The notes beneath the pieces were generated by a model. The model was not told where the DNA came from, searched no databases, and saw only the letters and a program-made list of their open reading frames with translations. From positions 350-64,349 of the forward strand of contig NZ_BMKC01000003.1 in assembly GCF_014643775.1 (NCBI RefSeq): a stretch of 64,000 nt of DNA, in the 5' to 3' direction. The position numbers were made by a program, and so were the translations under genes. This DNA comes from Arenimonas soli. Lineage in GTDB: Bacteria > Pseudomonadota > Gammaproteobacteria > Xanthomonadales > Xanthomonadaceae. Positions 32,883 through 42,019 of the stretch are shown in pieces; the first letter of the stretch is position 1; each line of letters begins with the position of its first letter.

Positions 32883-33896
32883 ATGCGCGTCCTGGGAATC
32901 GAAACCAGCTGTGATGAAACCGGCGTGGCGGTCTACGACACCGACCGCGGCCTGCTGGCGCACGCCCTGTTCAGCCAGATCAGCCTGCATGCCCAGTACG
33001 GCGGGGTGGTGCCCGAACTGGCCAGCCGCGACCACGTGCGCAAGCTGCTGCCCCTGGTCCGCCAGGTCCTGGCCGAAGCCGGGCTGGCCCCGGCCGACCT
33101 CGACGGCGTGGCCTATACCGCCGGCCCCGGCCTGGTGGGCGCCCTGATGGTCGGCGCCGCCACCGGCCGGGCCCTGGCCTGGGCCCTGGACCGGCCGGCC
33201 GTGGGCGTTCACCACATGGAAGGCCACCTGCTGGCGCCCCTGCTCGAGGACCCGGGCCTGAAGCCGCCCTTCGTGGCCCTGCTGGTCTCGGGTGGCCACA
33301 CCCAGCTGGTGGAAGTGGCCGCCGTGGGCGAATACCGCCTGCTGGGCGAAACCCTGGACGACGCCGCCGGCGAGGCCTTCGACAAGACCGCCAAGATGAT
33401 GGGCCTGCCTTATCCCGGCGGCCCGGAACTGGCCCGCCTGGCCGAATCCGGCCGCCCCGGCCTGTTCAGCTTCTCCCGGCCGATGACCGACCGGCCCGGG
33501 CTCGATTTCAGCTTCTCCGGGCTCAAGACCCAGGTGCTGCTGGCCTGGCAGGGATCGGACCAGACCCCGGAAACCCGGGCCGACATCGCCCGCGGTTTCG
33601 AGGACGCCGTGGTCGAGACCCTGGCCATCAAGTGCCAGCGCGCGCTCGACCAGACCGGCGCCCGCACCCTGGTGGTGGCCGGTGGCGTCGGCGCCAACGC
33701 CCGCCTGCGCGAACGCCTGCAGGCGCTGGCGGAAAAACGCGACGCCCGCGTCTGCTTCCCGCGCCCGGCCTTCTGCACCGACAACGGCGCCATGATCGCC
33801 TTCGCCGGCGCCCTGCGGCTGATGGCCGGCCAGCACGAAGCCGCCGTCGTCACCGTGACGCCACGCTGGGACATGGCAAGCTTGCCGTCCGTTTGA
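32883..33896 (+). CDS. tsaD: tRNA t6A37 threonylcarbamoyltransferase TsaD
   Basis: 337 residues, ASKHA fold. It transfers the threonylcarbamoyl group to A37 of ANN-decoding tRNAs with TsaB and TsaE. The metal-binding HMEGH motif is visible (His111 and His115), as are [10 protein letters not shown] at the N-terminus and [15 protein letters not shown] near the C-terminus. It precedes folB by 12 bases. Confidence 0.97.
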   Translation: MRVLGIETSCDETGVAVYDTDRGLLAHALFSQISLHAQYGGVVPELASRDHVRKLLPLVRQVLAEAGLAPADLDGVAYTAGPGLVGALMVGAATGRALAWALDRPAVGVHHMEGHLLAPLLEDPGLKPPFVALLVSGGHTQLVEVAAVGEYRLLGETLDDAAGEAFDKTAKMMGLPYPGGPELARLAESGRPGLFSFSRPMTDRPGLDFSFSGLKTQVLLAWQGSDQTPETRADIARGFEDAVVETLAIKCQRALDQTGARTLVVAGGVGANARLRERLQALAEKRDARVCFPRPAFCTDNGAMIAFAGALRLMAGQHEAAVVTVTPRWDMASLPSV

Positions 33897-33908
33897 CCAG
33901 GAACTGAC

Positions 33909-34265
33909 ATGGACAAGGTTTTCATCGAAGCGCTCGAGATCGAGTGCGTCATCGGCATCTACGACTGGGAGCGCAAGATCCGCCAGCCGGTCGTGTTCGA
34001 CATCGAGATGGCCTTCGACAACACCCGTCCGGCCGCCACCGACGACATCAAGGACACGCTCGACTACAAGGCCGTCAGCAAGCGCCTCATCCAGTTCGTG
34101 TCCGAGTCCGACTTCGGCCTGGTCGAGTCCCTGGCCGAACGCTGCGCCGCGATCATCCTGGAAGAATTCGGCGTGCAGCACGTGCGCCTGAAGCTGGCCA
34201 AGCCCGGCGCCGTGCGCGGCTCGCGCGCGGTGGGCGTGATCATCGAGCGCCAGCGCACCGCGTGA
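33909..34265 (+). CDS. folB: Dihydroneopterin aldolase
   Basis: 118 residues, MDKVFIEALEIECVIGIYDWERKIRQPV, the FolB signature start. Cleaves dihydroneopterin to 6-hydroxymethyl-dihydropterin in folate synthesis. Contains the conserved YKAVSKRLIQFVSES region and LKLAKPGAVRG. It overlaps folK by GTGA. Confidence 0.95.
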   Translation: MDKVFIEALEIECVIGIYDWERKIRQPVVFDIEMAFDNTRPAATDDIKDTLDYKAVSKRLIQFVSESDFGLVESLAERCAAIILEEFGVQHVRLKLAKPGAVRGSRAVGVIIERQRTA

Positions 34266-34753
34266 GCACCGCCTGGCTGAGCCTGGGCAGCAACCTGGCG
34301 CCGGCCGACAACCTGGCCCGCGCCGCCCACGCCCTGCGCGAACAGTTCGGCGACGTGGTGTTTTCGCCGGTGTACCGTACCCCGGCGGTGGGCTTTCAGG
34401 GCCCGGATTTCCTCAACGCCGCGGCGGTCATCACCACCGACCTGTCGCCGGTCGAACTCAATAACTGGCTGCACGCGCTCGAGGACCGTTTTGGCCGCGA
34501 CCGCAGCGGGCCGCGTTTTTCCAGCCGGCCGCTGGACATCGACATCGTCTTCTACGACGACCTGGTGCTCGAAGGCCCGGGCAACCTGCGGCTGCCACGA
34601 CCGGAGCTGCAGTTCGCCTTCGTGCTCAAGCCGCTGTGCGACGTTGCGCCCGGTCATCGCGTGCCGGGCGACGGCCGCACGCTGGCCGAACTTTGGTCGG
34701 CGCATCCGGACCGAAAGGCCCCGCCGGCGCCCGAGTCGCTGGACCTGGGGTAG
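34262..34753 (+). CDS. folK: HPPK, 6-hydroxymethyl-dihydropterin pyrophosphokinase
   Basis: 163 residues from a GTG overlapping the folB stop (MSTAWLSLGSNLAPADNLARA). Pyrophosphorylates 6-hydroxymethyl-dihydropterin, the step after FolB. The signature RFSSRPLDIDIVFYDDLVL contains the magnesium-binding Asp pair. The coupling with folB gives consecutive folate steps. Confidence 0.94.
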   Translation: MSTAWLSLGSNLAPADNLARAAHALREQFGDVVFSPVYRTPAVGFQGPDFLNAAAVITTDLSPVELNNWLHALEDRFGRDRSGPRFSSRPLDIDIVFYDDLVLEGPGNLRLPRPELQFAFVLKPLCDVAPGHRVPGDGRTLAELWSAHPDRKAPPAPESLDLG

Positions 34754-34767
34754 GCCGCCGCCTCGCC

Positions 34768-36459
34768 CTAGCGGCAGCGCGAGGCGCCGTCGGCGAAGTC
34801 GCGGTTCATGCGCTGCACGGGTTCGAGCAGCGGGGCCGGCGTGCCATCGAGCGCGTACAGGCCGCCGTATTGAACGTGGTCGAAAAGCAGCACGTCGCGC
34901 AGCGCGAAGTCGCCGCCGCGGGCGAGCAGCAAAACCTCAAGTTCGCTTTCGCCGGGGGCGGGCGCGATCGGCGCGCAACGGCGCTGCAGCCCGGTGGCAT
35001 CGAAGGCCAGGGATGCCGGTTCCGCACCGGCGCGCACTTCGATCACGCCCGGCGTGCGCACCTCCGCCTGCACGCAAACCTGGTCCTGCAGGGCGTCGCC
35101 GGTGCGCGGAAGGCGGCCGTGGCGGCGTGGCACCCATTGCCGGAGTTGATCGCCATCGGCGAACGCCAGCTGGAAATCGCCCGAGGCCAGTGGCTCGAGC
35201 GCGGCATCGGCGGCGCCCTGGGCGCGCTGCAGCGTCCAGCCTTCCAGTCCGTAGCCGAAGGCCGGGTTGTGCAGCGGGTTTTCGGCGTAGTCGCGGGTGG
35301 TCCACAGCCCGTAGCCCATCACCGGGTGCGCGGCCATCGTGCACACCGCCGCGTGCAGGAAGGCGGCCGTGTCCTCCGGGCGGATGACGGCGTTGTTGTC
35401 GTGGCCGGGCGTGTTGTCGACGAAGTTGAACTGGTCGATGAACATCGGCCGCCCGGCCTGGGCGAACTGCCCCAGCATCGTGTCCAGCAATTCCAGGCTG
35501 CGTTCGGCCGGCAGGCGTTCGCCCTGGTTTAGCGCGCCCCAGTAGGGCGCCCAGTAGATTGTCAGCGGCTGGCCCGCGGGCAGGGCCAGCATGCCGGGAT
35601 GGCCAATCCATTCGGCGACCACCGGCTGGCCGTCGGGACCGGTTTCAAAGCGCGGGTCGCTGTCCACGCGCACTTCCAGCGACAGCGCCGGGAAAAGGTC
35701 CGCGGCCGGCTTCATGAATCGCTCGACCAGCAGCCAGTCCCAGTAACCGTGGAACAGGCGGGCATCCTGCACGGGATCGGGCAGGGCGTCGCTGCGTGCC
35801 TCGTTGGCGGGCAGCGTGGCCAGGTAGGCCAGCCAGTCGGCGCGCGCGCTTTCATCCACGCGCCGCAGCCACAGGTCTTCCCAGCTCATGAAGGCCAGCA
35901 CCACCGACTCGCGGTCCTGCACTTCGCGGGACACGCGCTGCAGGAAAGCGTGGAAGGCGGCGCGCACCTCCGGTTGGTTCAGCACCCGCTGCTGGCGTTC
36001 GCCGATGTCGCCGGCTTCGGGGTGGAAGCTCCAGCCGTAACCCAGTCGCAGCATCACCTTCAGGCCGGCCTCGTCGGCGCGGTCAAGCAGGAATCGCAGG
36101 CGTTCGAAGGCACGCTCGTCGTACCGGCAGCAGGGTTCGAACACCGGCTGGAAATCACCCCAGGCCACCAGCAGCACCACCGTGTCGAAGCCGTCGGCGC
36201 GCAGCCGGGCGAAATCCTCCGCCACGTGCTCACGCCGGAAGCCGGAAAGGAAGTTCTTCGGCCACTGTCGCCCGAACCAGTGCGCGGCGACGTGGCGCGC
36301 CGGCGCCGGGGCGGGCACGGCGCTTGCCTGCGGGTCCTGCACGCCGGAGGCGGGAAGCGCGGCCGGCACCGGCTCGCTGGGGCGGCAGGCCGCCAGCAGC
36401 AAACCGAGGCTGGCGATCATCATGAAAGCTGCGGCGCGCAAGGGCATCGACAGGTCCAT
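34768..36459 (-). CDS. Glycoside-hydrolase-like lipoprotein
   Basis: 563 residues. Lipobox LLLAAC with Cys near residue 25. An alpha/beta barrel reminiscent of clan GH-A enzymes spans about 65-395 (FARLRADGFDTVVLLVAWGDFQP, LKVMLRLGYGW, VVLAFMSWEDLW, RPMFIDQFNF). A C-terminal beta-sandwich-like domain follows (about 400-560). The acid/base Glu may be in SWEDLW. The usual nucleophile Glu at strand 7 seems replaced by MFIDQFNF. Substrate unknown. It converges with folK. Confidence 0.62.
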   Translation of the reverse strand: MDLSMPLRAAAFMMIASLGLLLAACRPSEPVPAALPASGVQDPQASAVPAPAPARHVAAHWFGRQWPKNFLSGFRREHVAEDFARLRADGFDTVVLLVAWGDFQPVFEPCCRYDERAFERLRFLLDRADEAGLKVMLRLGYGWSFHPEAGDIGERQQRVLNQPEVRAAFHAFLQRVSREVQDRESVVLAFMSWEDLWLRRVDESARADWLAYLATLPANEARSDALPDPVQDARLFHGYWDWLLVERFMKPAADLFPALSLEVRVDSDPRFETGPDGQPVVAEWIGHPGMLALPAGQPLTIYWAPYWGALNQGERLPAERSLELLDTMLGQFAQAGRPMFIDQFNFVDNTPGHDNNAVIRPEDTAAFLHAAVCTMAAHPVMGYGLWTTRDYAENPLHNPAFGYGLEGWTLQRAQGAADAALEPLASGDFQLAFADGDQLRQWVPRRHGRLPRTGDALQDQVCVQAEVRTPGVIEVRAGAEPASLAFDATGLQRRCAPIAPAPGESELEVLLLARGGDFALRDVLLFDHVQYGGLYALDGTPAPLLEPVQRMNRDFADGASRCR

Positions 36460-36576
36460 TGGGCGGGGGCGCGCCGATTATATGCGGGACACGGCGCCGG
36501 GCAGGGGTGACTTCCGGCCTTGCGGCGCTGCAGCAAGGCCGCATAATCAGGGGCGTCATTCGGGGAGGAAGACGCC

Positions 36577-37410
36577 ATGTTCGACAAGATTTCCCGCAGC
36601 TGGCACCTGGTCAAGGCCAGCGCCGGCGTACTGCGCACCGACAAGGAACTGCTGCTGTTCCCGGTCATCTCGGGCATCGCCACGCTGCTGGTGGCGCTGA
36701 CCTTCCTGGTGCCGGTGCTGGGCCTGCGCCTGTTCGAAGGCGGAGAGATCGGGCCGGTCGGCTTCGTGGTCGGCTTCCTTTTCTATGTCTCCCAGTACTT
36801 CGTCATCTTCTTCTTCAACACCGCCCTGGTGGGCGCGGCGATGATCCGCCTCGAGGGCGGCGACCCGACCGTGGCCGACGGCCTGCGCATCGCGCGCTCG
36901 AAGATCGGCGTCATCCTGGGTTACGCCGCCATCGCCGCCACCGTCGGCATCGTGCTCAAGGTCCTGGGTGAACGCGCCGGCTTCGTGGGCCGGATCATCC
37001 TCAACCTGGTCGGCATGGCCTGGACCTTCGCCACCTTCCTGGTGGTGCCGATCCTGGTGACCCGCGACGTCGGGCCGATCGACGCGGTGAAGGAAAGCGT
37101 CACCCTGCTCAAGCGCACCTGGGGTGAAAACGTGGTCGGCAACGTCGGCATCAACTTCGCCTTCGGCCTGATCACCACCGCGGTGGTGGTGCTGGCGATC
37201 GCGATGGTGGTCGGCGCGGCCATGCTGGGCGGCCCCAAGTTCGCCACCGTGGCCGTGGTCGTCGGCGTCATCGCGGTGGCCGGCGTGGCGGTGTTCCAGG
37301 CCGCGCTGTCTGGCGTCTATTCCGCCGCGGTCTATCGCTACGCCGTCGACGGCCAGGCGCCGGAAGGTTTCTCCGGCGGCGAACTGCAGGCCGCGTTCCG
37401 CCCGAAATAA
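36577..37410 (+). CDS. DUF6159-like membrane protein
   Basis: 277 residues with about five or six membrane segments, beginning MFDKISRSWHLVKASAGVLRTDKELLLFP. The start and helix pattern match the DUF6159 family as I recall it (bacterial multi-pass proteins, unknown role). GGAGGAAG lies five bases upstream of the ATG. It converges with the SDR gene over a palindromic hairpin. Confidence 0.7.
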   Translation: MFDKISRSWHLVKASAGVLRTDKELLLFPVISGIATLLVALTFLVPVLGLRLFEGGEIGPVGFVVGFLFYVSQYFVIFFFNTALVGAAMIRLEGGDPTVADGLRIARSKIGVILGYAAIAATVGIVLKVLGERAGFVGRIILNLVGMAWTFATFLVVPILVTRDVGPIDAVKESVTLLKRTWGENVVGNVGINFAFGLITTAVVVLAIAMVVGAAMLGGPKFATVAVVVGVIAVAGVAVFQAALSGVYSAAVYRYAVDGQAPEGFSGGELQAAFRPK

Positions 37411-37422
37411 CCGCCCTGCGGC

Positions 37423-37444
37423 AGGAGCGCCCTCGGGCGCTCCT
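37423..37444. repeat. Palindromic repeat, GGCGCTCCTAC type, possible terminator
   Basis: AGGAGCGCCC/GGGCGCTCCT with a two-base loop between convergent genes. The right half continues as GGCGCTCCTACA, shared with the repeat at 47933-47957. The palindrome overlaps the SDR stop codon. Confidence 0.65.
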
Positions 37445-38183
37445 ACATGTTCACGGACCGGCCGCCGTCGACGCGGATGACCTCGCCCGTCGTGTAGCGG
37501 GCGTCCTGGACCAGCCAGCGCACGGCTTCGGCCACGTCGTCCGGTTCGCCGGCGCGCCCGAGCGCGGTGTTCGCCAGCATCGCCTGCTTCTCATGTTCGG
37601 CCTTGCCTTCCTCGGGCCACATCACCGCACCCGGCGCCACCGCGTTCACGCGCACCTCGGGGCCCAGTTCGCGCGCCAGCGACCGGGTCATCATCAGCAG
37701 CGCCGCCTTGGCCATGCAGTAGATGGTGTGCGCGGGCAGGGGGCGTTCGCCGTAGATGTCGCCCAGGTTGACGATGGCGCCACCGGCCTGCCGAAGCAGC
37801 GGCGCGGCGGCCTGGGCCAGGAAGAACGGCGCCCGGGCGTTCGAGGCGAACAAGTCGTCCCAATCCGCCGGCGTCGCTTCGCCGACCGGCGTCGGCCGGA
37901 AGCTGCTGGCGTTGTTCACCAGCGCGTCGAGCCGGCCGAAACGCGCCTGCACGGCCTGAACCAGCGCCGCCGGCGCGGCGGGGTCGGCCAGCTCGGCCTG
38001 CAGCACCAGGGTGCTGCCGGCGCGCGCGGCCTCCAGCCCGGCCACCAGCGTGGCCATGGCGTCGGCCGAGCCGCGGTGGTGCAGGGCCAGGTCGAAGCCG
38101 GCGGCATGCAGGCGGCGGGCGATCACGGCGCCGACGCGCTTGGCGGCACCGGTGATGAGGGCGACGGGACGGTCGGTGGACAT
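37443..38183 (-). CDS. SDR family pteridine reductase-like protein
   Basis: 246 residues, short-chain dehydrogenase fold. It has the TGAAKRVG nucleotide-binding motif typical of pteridine reductases (PTR1/FolM type) instead of TGxxxGIG, then VNNASSF and the catalytic Tyr/Lys in IYCMAKAALL. It reduces dihydropterins or dihydrofolate with NADPH if the assignment is right. The folate genes folB and folK are about 3 kb away. It diverges from midA. Confidence 0.83.
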   Translation of the reverse strand: MSTDRPVALITGAAKRVGAVIARRLHAAGFDLALHHRGSADAMATLVAGLEAARAGSTLVLQAELADPAAPAALVQAVQARFGRLDALVNNASSFRPTPVGEATPADWDDLFASNARAPFFLAQAAAPLLRQAGGAIVNLGDIYGERPLPAHTIYCMAKAALLMMTRSLARELGPEVRVNAVAPGAVMWPEEGKAEHEKQAMLANTALGRAGEPDDVAEAVRWLVQDARYTTGEVIRVDGGRSVNM

Positions 38184-38239
38184 TCAGGAGCTCCGCGGGT
38201 TTGCCGGTATCCTGCGCGTTGGCCGATGAAGATTCCAAC

Positions 38240-39424
38240 ATGAGCGCAAGAATGCCGGCGCCCGGCGCCGATGCCCGGGCCCACAGCGACCGCCTGCTGG
38301 CCCTGGTCAAGGACCAGCTGGCCGCCGCCGGCGGCGTGATTCCCTTCTCCCGCTACATGGAGCTGGCGCTGTACGCGCCGGGGCTGGGGTATTACAGCGC
38401 CGGCGCACGCAAATTCGGCGCCGCCGGTGATTTCGTCACCTCACCGGAGCTGGGCCCGACCTTCGCCGCGTGCGTGGCGGCCTGCGCGGCCGACGTGTTC
38501 GGACAGCTGGGCGGGCGCGCGGAGTTCCTGGAACTGGGCGGCGGCAGCGGCGCTTTCGCCGAAGCCGCGCTGCGCCGGCTGGACGAACTCGACGCCTTGC
38601 CCGCGCGCTATCTCATCCTCGAGCCCAGCGCCGACCTGCGTGAACGCCAGCTCGAACGCCTGCGCGAATCGCTGCCCGCACGCCTGTTCGACCGCGTGCA
38701 CTGGCTCGATGGCCCGCCGGAAAAGGCCTGGCGCGGTTTCCTGTTCGCCAACGAAGTCATCGACGCCCTGCCGACGCCGCGCTTCGCGATCCGCGACGGC
38801 GAGGTGTTCGAAGAATACGTAGCCCTGGGCGCCGACGGCGGACTGACCCGCGTCGACCAGCCGGCCGACGCCCTCTTGCACGCGGCGGTGCGCCACGTCG
38901 AACGCGACATCGGCACGCCTTTCGCCGACGGCTACCGGTCGGAACTGCTGCCGCAGCTGCCGTACTGGATCCAGGCGGTGGGCGGGCTGCTGCGCGACGG
39001 CGCCATGCTGTTCGTTGATTACGGCTACCCGCGCCGCGAGTACTACCTGCCCGAACGCGACGACGGCACCCTGGTCTGCCATCGGCAGCACCATGCGCAC
39101 GGCGACCCCTTCGACCTGCCGGGGCTGACCGACATCACCGCCTTCGTGGACTTCACGGCGCTGGCCGAAGCCGGCGTCGGCGCCGGATTCGAGCTGGCCG
39201 GCTACAGCGCCCAGGCCAGCTTCCTCATCAACAGCGGCCTGCCCGAATGCCTGGCGGCCATCGAAGCCATCGACGACCCGGTGGCCCGCCTGGCCCGCAC
39301 CAACGAGGTCAAACGCCTGACGCTGCCCGGTGAAATGGGCGAACGTTTCCAGGCCATGGCCTTCCAGCGAGGCGTGGATATCCGGCCGCGATTCGCACGC
39401 GGCGACCTGAGCCGCCGGCTGTGA
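38240..39424 (+). CDS. midA: MidA/NDUFAF7-like SAM-dependent methyltransferase
   Basis: 394 residues. The class I methyltransferase motif is visible as EFLELGGGSGAFAEAAL. The N-terminal segment GVIPFSRYMELALYAPGLGYYSAG is characteristic of the MidA family. The mitochondrial homologue NDUFAF7 methylates an Arg in a complex I subunit; the bacterial substrate is not established. The stop overlaps the next gene's start (TGATG). Confidence 0.87.
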   Translation: MSARMPAPGADARAHSDRLLALVKDQLAAAGGVIPFSRYMELALYAPGLGYYSAGARKFGAAGDFVTSPELGPTFAACVAACAADVFGQLGGRAEFLELGGGSGAFAEAALRRLDELDALPARYLILEPSADLRERQLERLRESLPARLFDRVHWLDGPPEKAWRGFLFANEVIDALPTPRFAIRDGEVFEEYVALGADGGLTRVDQPADALLHAAVRHVERDIGTPFADGYRSELLPQLPYWIQAVGGLLRDGAMLFVDYGYPRREYYLPERDDGTLVCHRQHHAHGDPFDLPGLTDITAFVDFTALAEAGVGAGFELAGYSAQASFLINSGLPECLAAIEAIDDPVARLARTNEVKRLTLPGEMGERFQAMAFQRGVDIRPRFARGDLSRRL

Positions 39425-39822
39425 TGCTGCGCGCCTTTCGTTTCCCCGGGCTTTGGCTGGGTCTGTGGATGCTGGGCTGGGGGCTGTGCATCGCGCTGTC
39501 GCTGATGCCGCCGGTGGCCCTGCCGGGGCCGGCGCACTCGGACAAGCTGGGGCACTTCCTGGCCTACTTCGTGCTGTCGGCCTGGGCGGTGTGGACGTTC
39601 CGCACGCGGCGCGCGCACCTGCTGGCGGCCCTGGGCCTGGTGGCGCTGGGCATCGCCATGGAGGTGGCCCAGGCCAACCTCACCCGGGTGCGCCTGGGCG
39701 ACGTGCGCGACGCCCTGGCCAATACGCTGGGCGTGGCGGTGGGGCTGTCGCTGACGTTCACGCCGCTGCAGTGCCTGCTCGAGCGCGTGGATCGGAAACT
39801 GTTCCGCGCAAGGAACACGTAG
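39424..39822 (+). CDS. VanZ-like membrane protein
   Basis: 132 residues, four membrane helices, start ATG overlapping the midA stop. The motif HSDKLGHFLAYFVLSAW is typical of VanZ-like proteins, which are found widely without a role in glycopeptide resistance. The C-terminus is basic. Function unknown. Confidence 0.83.
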   Translation: MLRAFRFPGLWLGLWMLGWGLCIALSLMPPVALPGPAHSDKLGHFLAYFVLSAWAVWTFRTRRAHLLAALGLVALGIAMEVAQANLTRVRLGDVRDALANTLGVAVGLSLTFTPLQCLLERVDRKLFRARNT

Positions 39823-39840
39823 GGACGGCCCGGGGCCTGC

Positions 39841-41073
39841 CTACGGAGGCGTCGACGCCCTGGCCGCCTTGATGGCCTCGATGCGCGCCTTGCGCAGCCA
39901 TTCGCCCACCGCCGGGCCGGACAGCCCCTTGGCCACCGCGTGCCCGGCCGACACCGACGCGGCGGCGGCGTGCAGCGTCACCAGCAGCCGCGCCGAGGGG
40001 TAGTCGGCGTCTTCGCGGCCCAGCCGGCCGCGGGAATCGGCTTCGCACACCAGCGCCAGCTGGCGCACGCGTTCGGGTTTTCGGAAGGCGTCGCAGCGCG
40101 AGAGCAGTTCGTGCACGGTGTCCGGGCGCAGCTCGGCCAGCCGGTGCACGTTGAGGTGTTCGCGGCAGCAGATCTCGGCGACCGCGGCGTATTCGGAAGG
40201 CAGCTTGTAGCGCGCGCACACCGCGCGCAGCGGGCGCACGCCGGAATGTTCGTGGCCGATGTGGCGGGGCAGCTTGTCCGTGGGCGTCAGCGCCTTGCCC
40301 AGGTCGTGGGTCAGCGCGCAAAACCCGACCAGTGCGTCGCCCGGCGCCAGGCGCGCCGCCATGTCCATCACCATCTGCACGTGCACGCCGGTGTCCACTT
40401 CCGGGTGGTATTCCGGGCGCTGCGGCACGCCGTAGAGCGCATCCACTTCCGGCAGCAGCTTCGCCAGGGCGCCGCACTCGCGCAACAGCGCGATCGCCGC
40501 CGACGGGCGCGGCATTTCCAGCGCCTTCTTCAGCTCCTGCCACACGCGTTCCGGCACCAGGTGGTCGACTTCGCCGGCCGCCACCATGTCGCGCATCAGC
40601 GCCAGCGTTTCCGGCGCCACCGTGAAACCCAGCGGCGCGAAGCGCGCCAGGAAGCGCGCTGCACGCAGGATGCGCACGGGGTCCTCGGCGAACGCCGGCG
40701 AGACGTGCCGCAGCACGCGCGCCTCGACGTCGGCCGCGCCGCCGAACGGGTCGGTCAGCCTGCCGTCCTCGGCCTGCGCGATGGCGTTGATGGTGAAGTC
40801 GCGCCGGGCCAGGTCCTGGTCCAGGGTGACGTCGGGCGCGGCGTGGAAGACGAAGCCGTGGTAACCGGGCGCGGTCTTGCGCTCGGTGCGCGCCAGCGCG
40901 TGTTCCTCCTTCGTTTCCGGGTGCAGGAAGACCGGGAAGTCCTTGCCCACCGGCAGGTAGCCGGCGCGGATCATGTCCTCGGGCGTGCTGCCCACCACCA
41001 CCCAGTCGCGGTCGCCCCCCGGCTGGCCGAGCAGCCGGTCGCGAACGGCGCCGCCGACCAGGTAGCGTTGCAT
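39841..41073 (-). CDS. cca: Multifunctional CCA-adding tRNA nucleotidyltransferase
   Basis: 410 residues. Adds or repairs the 3' CCA of tRNA. The N-terminal nucleotidyltransferase has [20 protein letters not shown] with the Asp pair, then [10 protein letters not shown] and an RNA-binding region. A C-terminal HD domain (about 225-345, [12 protein letters not shown]...[11 protein letters not shown]) gives the phosphohydrolase activity of the long gammaproteobacterial form. Confidence 0.95.
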   Translation of the reverse strand: MQRYLVGGAVRDRLLGQPGGDRDWVVVGSTPEDMIRAGYLPVGKDFPVFLHPETKEEHALARTERKTAPGYHGFVFHAAPDVTLDQDLARRDFTINAIAQAEDGRLTDPFGGAADVEARVLRHVSPAFAEDPVRILRAARFLARFAPLGFTVAPETLALMRDMVAAGEVDHLVPERVWQELKKALEMPRPSAAIALLRECGALAKLLPEVDALYGVPQRPEYHPEVDTGVHVQMVMDMAARLAPGDALVGFCALTHDLGKALTPTDKLPRHIGHEHSGVRPLRAVCARYKLPSEYAAVAEICCREHLNVHRLAELRPDTVHELLSRCDAFRKPERVRQLALVCEADSRGRLGREDADYPSARLLVTLHAAAASVSAGHAVAKGLSGPAVGEWLRKARIEAIKAARASTPP

Positions 41074-41077
41074 CGGC

Positions 41078-42019
41078 TCAGCGCGCCGCGCGGAAGCGCT
41101 GGTAGCGGGCCTGGCGTTCGTCCACGTGGCCCAGGATGACCGGCAGCTTGTCGGCCACGCGCGTGGCCGGGATGCCCAGGCGGTGCAGGCCGTCGATGCC
41201 GCCGACCGAATCGGTCATCAGCGAGCGGAAGTTGTCGGACGAAAACGGCTTGCCCGGCACGAAGTCGAACACCAGGGCCTGCAGCCGGCCCAGCGCATCG
41301 GGCAGTGGCAGCACCCAGCGGCGCAGGCCCATCTGGCGCGCGGTCAAACGCACGATGTCGGCCAGGGTGAACACGTCGGGCCCGTAGAGTTCGTAGACCT
41401 CGCCGCGGCTGCCGCGCAGGTGCAGGCAGCGGCGCATCGCTTCGACCACGTCGCCCACGTACACCGGCGCGAATTTCGCCTTCGCGCGCGCCAGCGGCAT
41501 CACCGGCGCGATGCGCAGCAGGGCGGCGAAGCGGCAGAACAGGCCGTCGCCGGGGCCGAACACCACGGACGGTTCGAAGATGGTCCAGTCCAGGCCCGAG
41601 GCCTTCACCGCCGCTTCGGCTTCGCCGCGCGACTTGAGGTAGTGGCTGCGGCCGCGGCCGGCGTTGAGCGAACTCATCTGCAGCAGGCGGCGCACGCCGG
41701 CCAGCTGCATCGCGGCGATCACCAGCTTGGTCAGCTCCACGTGCGCACGGCGGAAGCCGCGGCCGTTGTCGCCCTTTTCATTGAGGATGCCGACCAGGTT
41801 GATCACCGCGTCGGCGCCGGCGAAGGCACTGCGCAGCACGTCCGGGTCGTACACATCGACCTCGCGCAGCGCCACGCCCGGCGGCAGCAGGCGATCGTAA
41901 TGCGGGCCCAGGTTGCGGCTGAGCAGGGTGACGGCGTGGCCGTCGGCGGCGAGGCGGGCGACCAGGTGGCGGCCGATGAAACCGGTGCCACCGAGCACGA
42001 CGAGCTTGAGCGGGGTCAT
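41078..42019 (-). CDS. NDUFA9-like NAD(P)-binding protein
   Basis: 313 residues, extended/atypical [20 protein letters not shown] at the N-terminus, [10 protein letters not shown] and a [12 protein letters not shown] motif in the active-site region. Bacterial homologues of complex I subunit NDUFA9 look like this and are usually not part of complex I. Its substrate is unknown. It overlaps the transglycosylase gene by ATGA. Confidence 0.82.
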   Translation of the reverse strand: MTPLKLVVLGGTGFIGRHLVARLAADGHAVTLLSRNLGPHYDRLLPPGVALREVDVYDPDVLRSAFAGADAVINLVGILNEKGDNGRGFRRAHVELTKLVIAAMQLAGVRRLLQMSSLNAGRGRSHYLKSRGEAEAAVKASGLDWTIFEPSVVFGPGDGLFCRFAALLRIAPVMPLARAKAKFAPVYVGDVVEAMRRCLHLRGSRGEVYELYGPDVFTLADIVRLTARQMGLRRWVLPLPDALGRLQALVFDFVPGKPFSSDNFRSLMTDSVGGIDGLHRLGIPATRVADKLPVILGHVDERQARYQRFRAAR

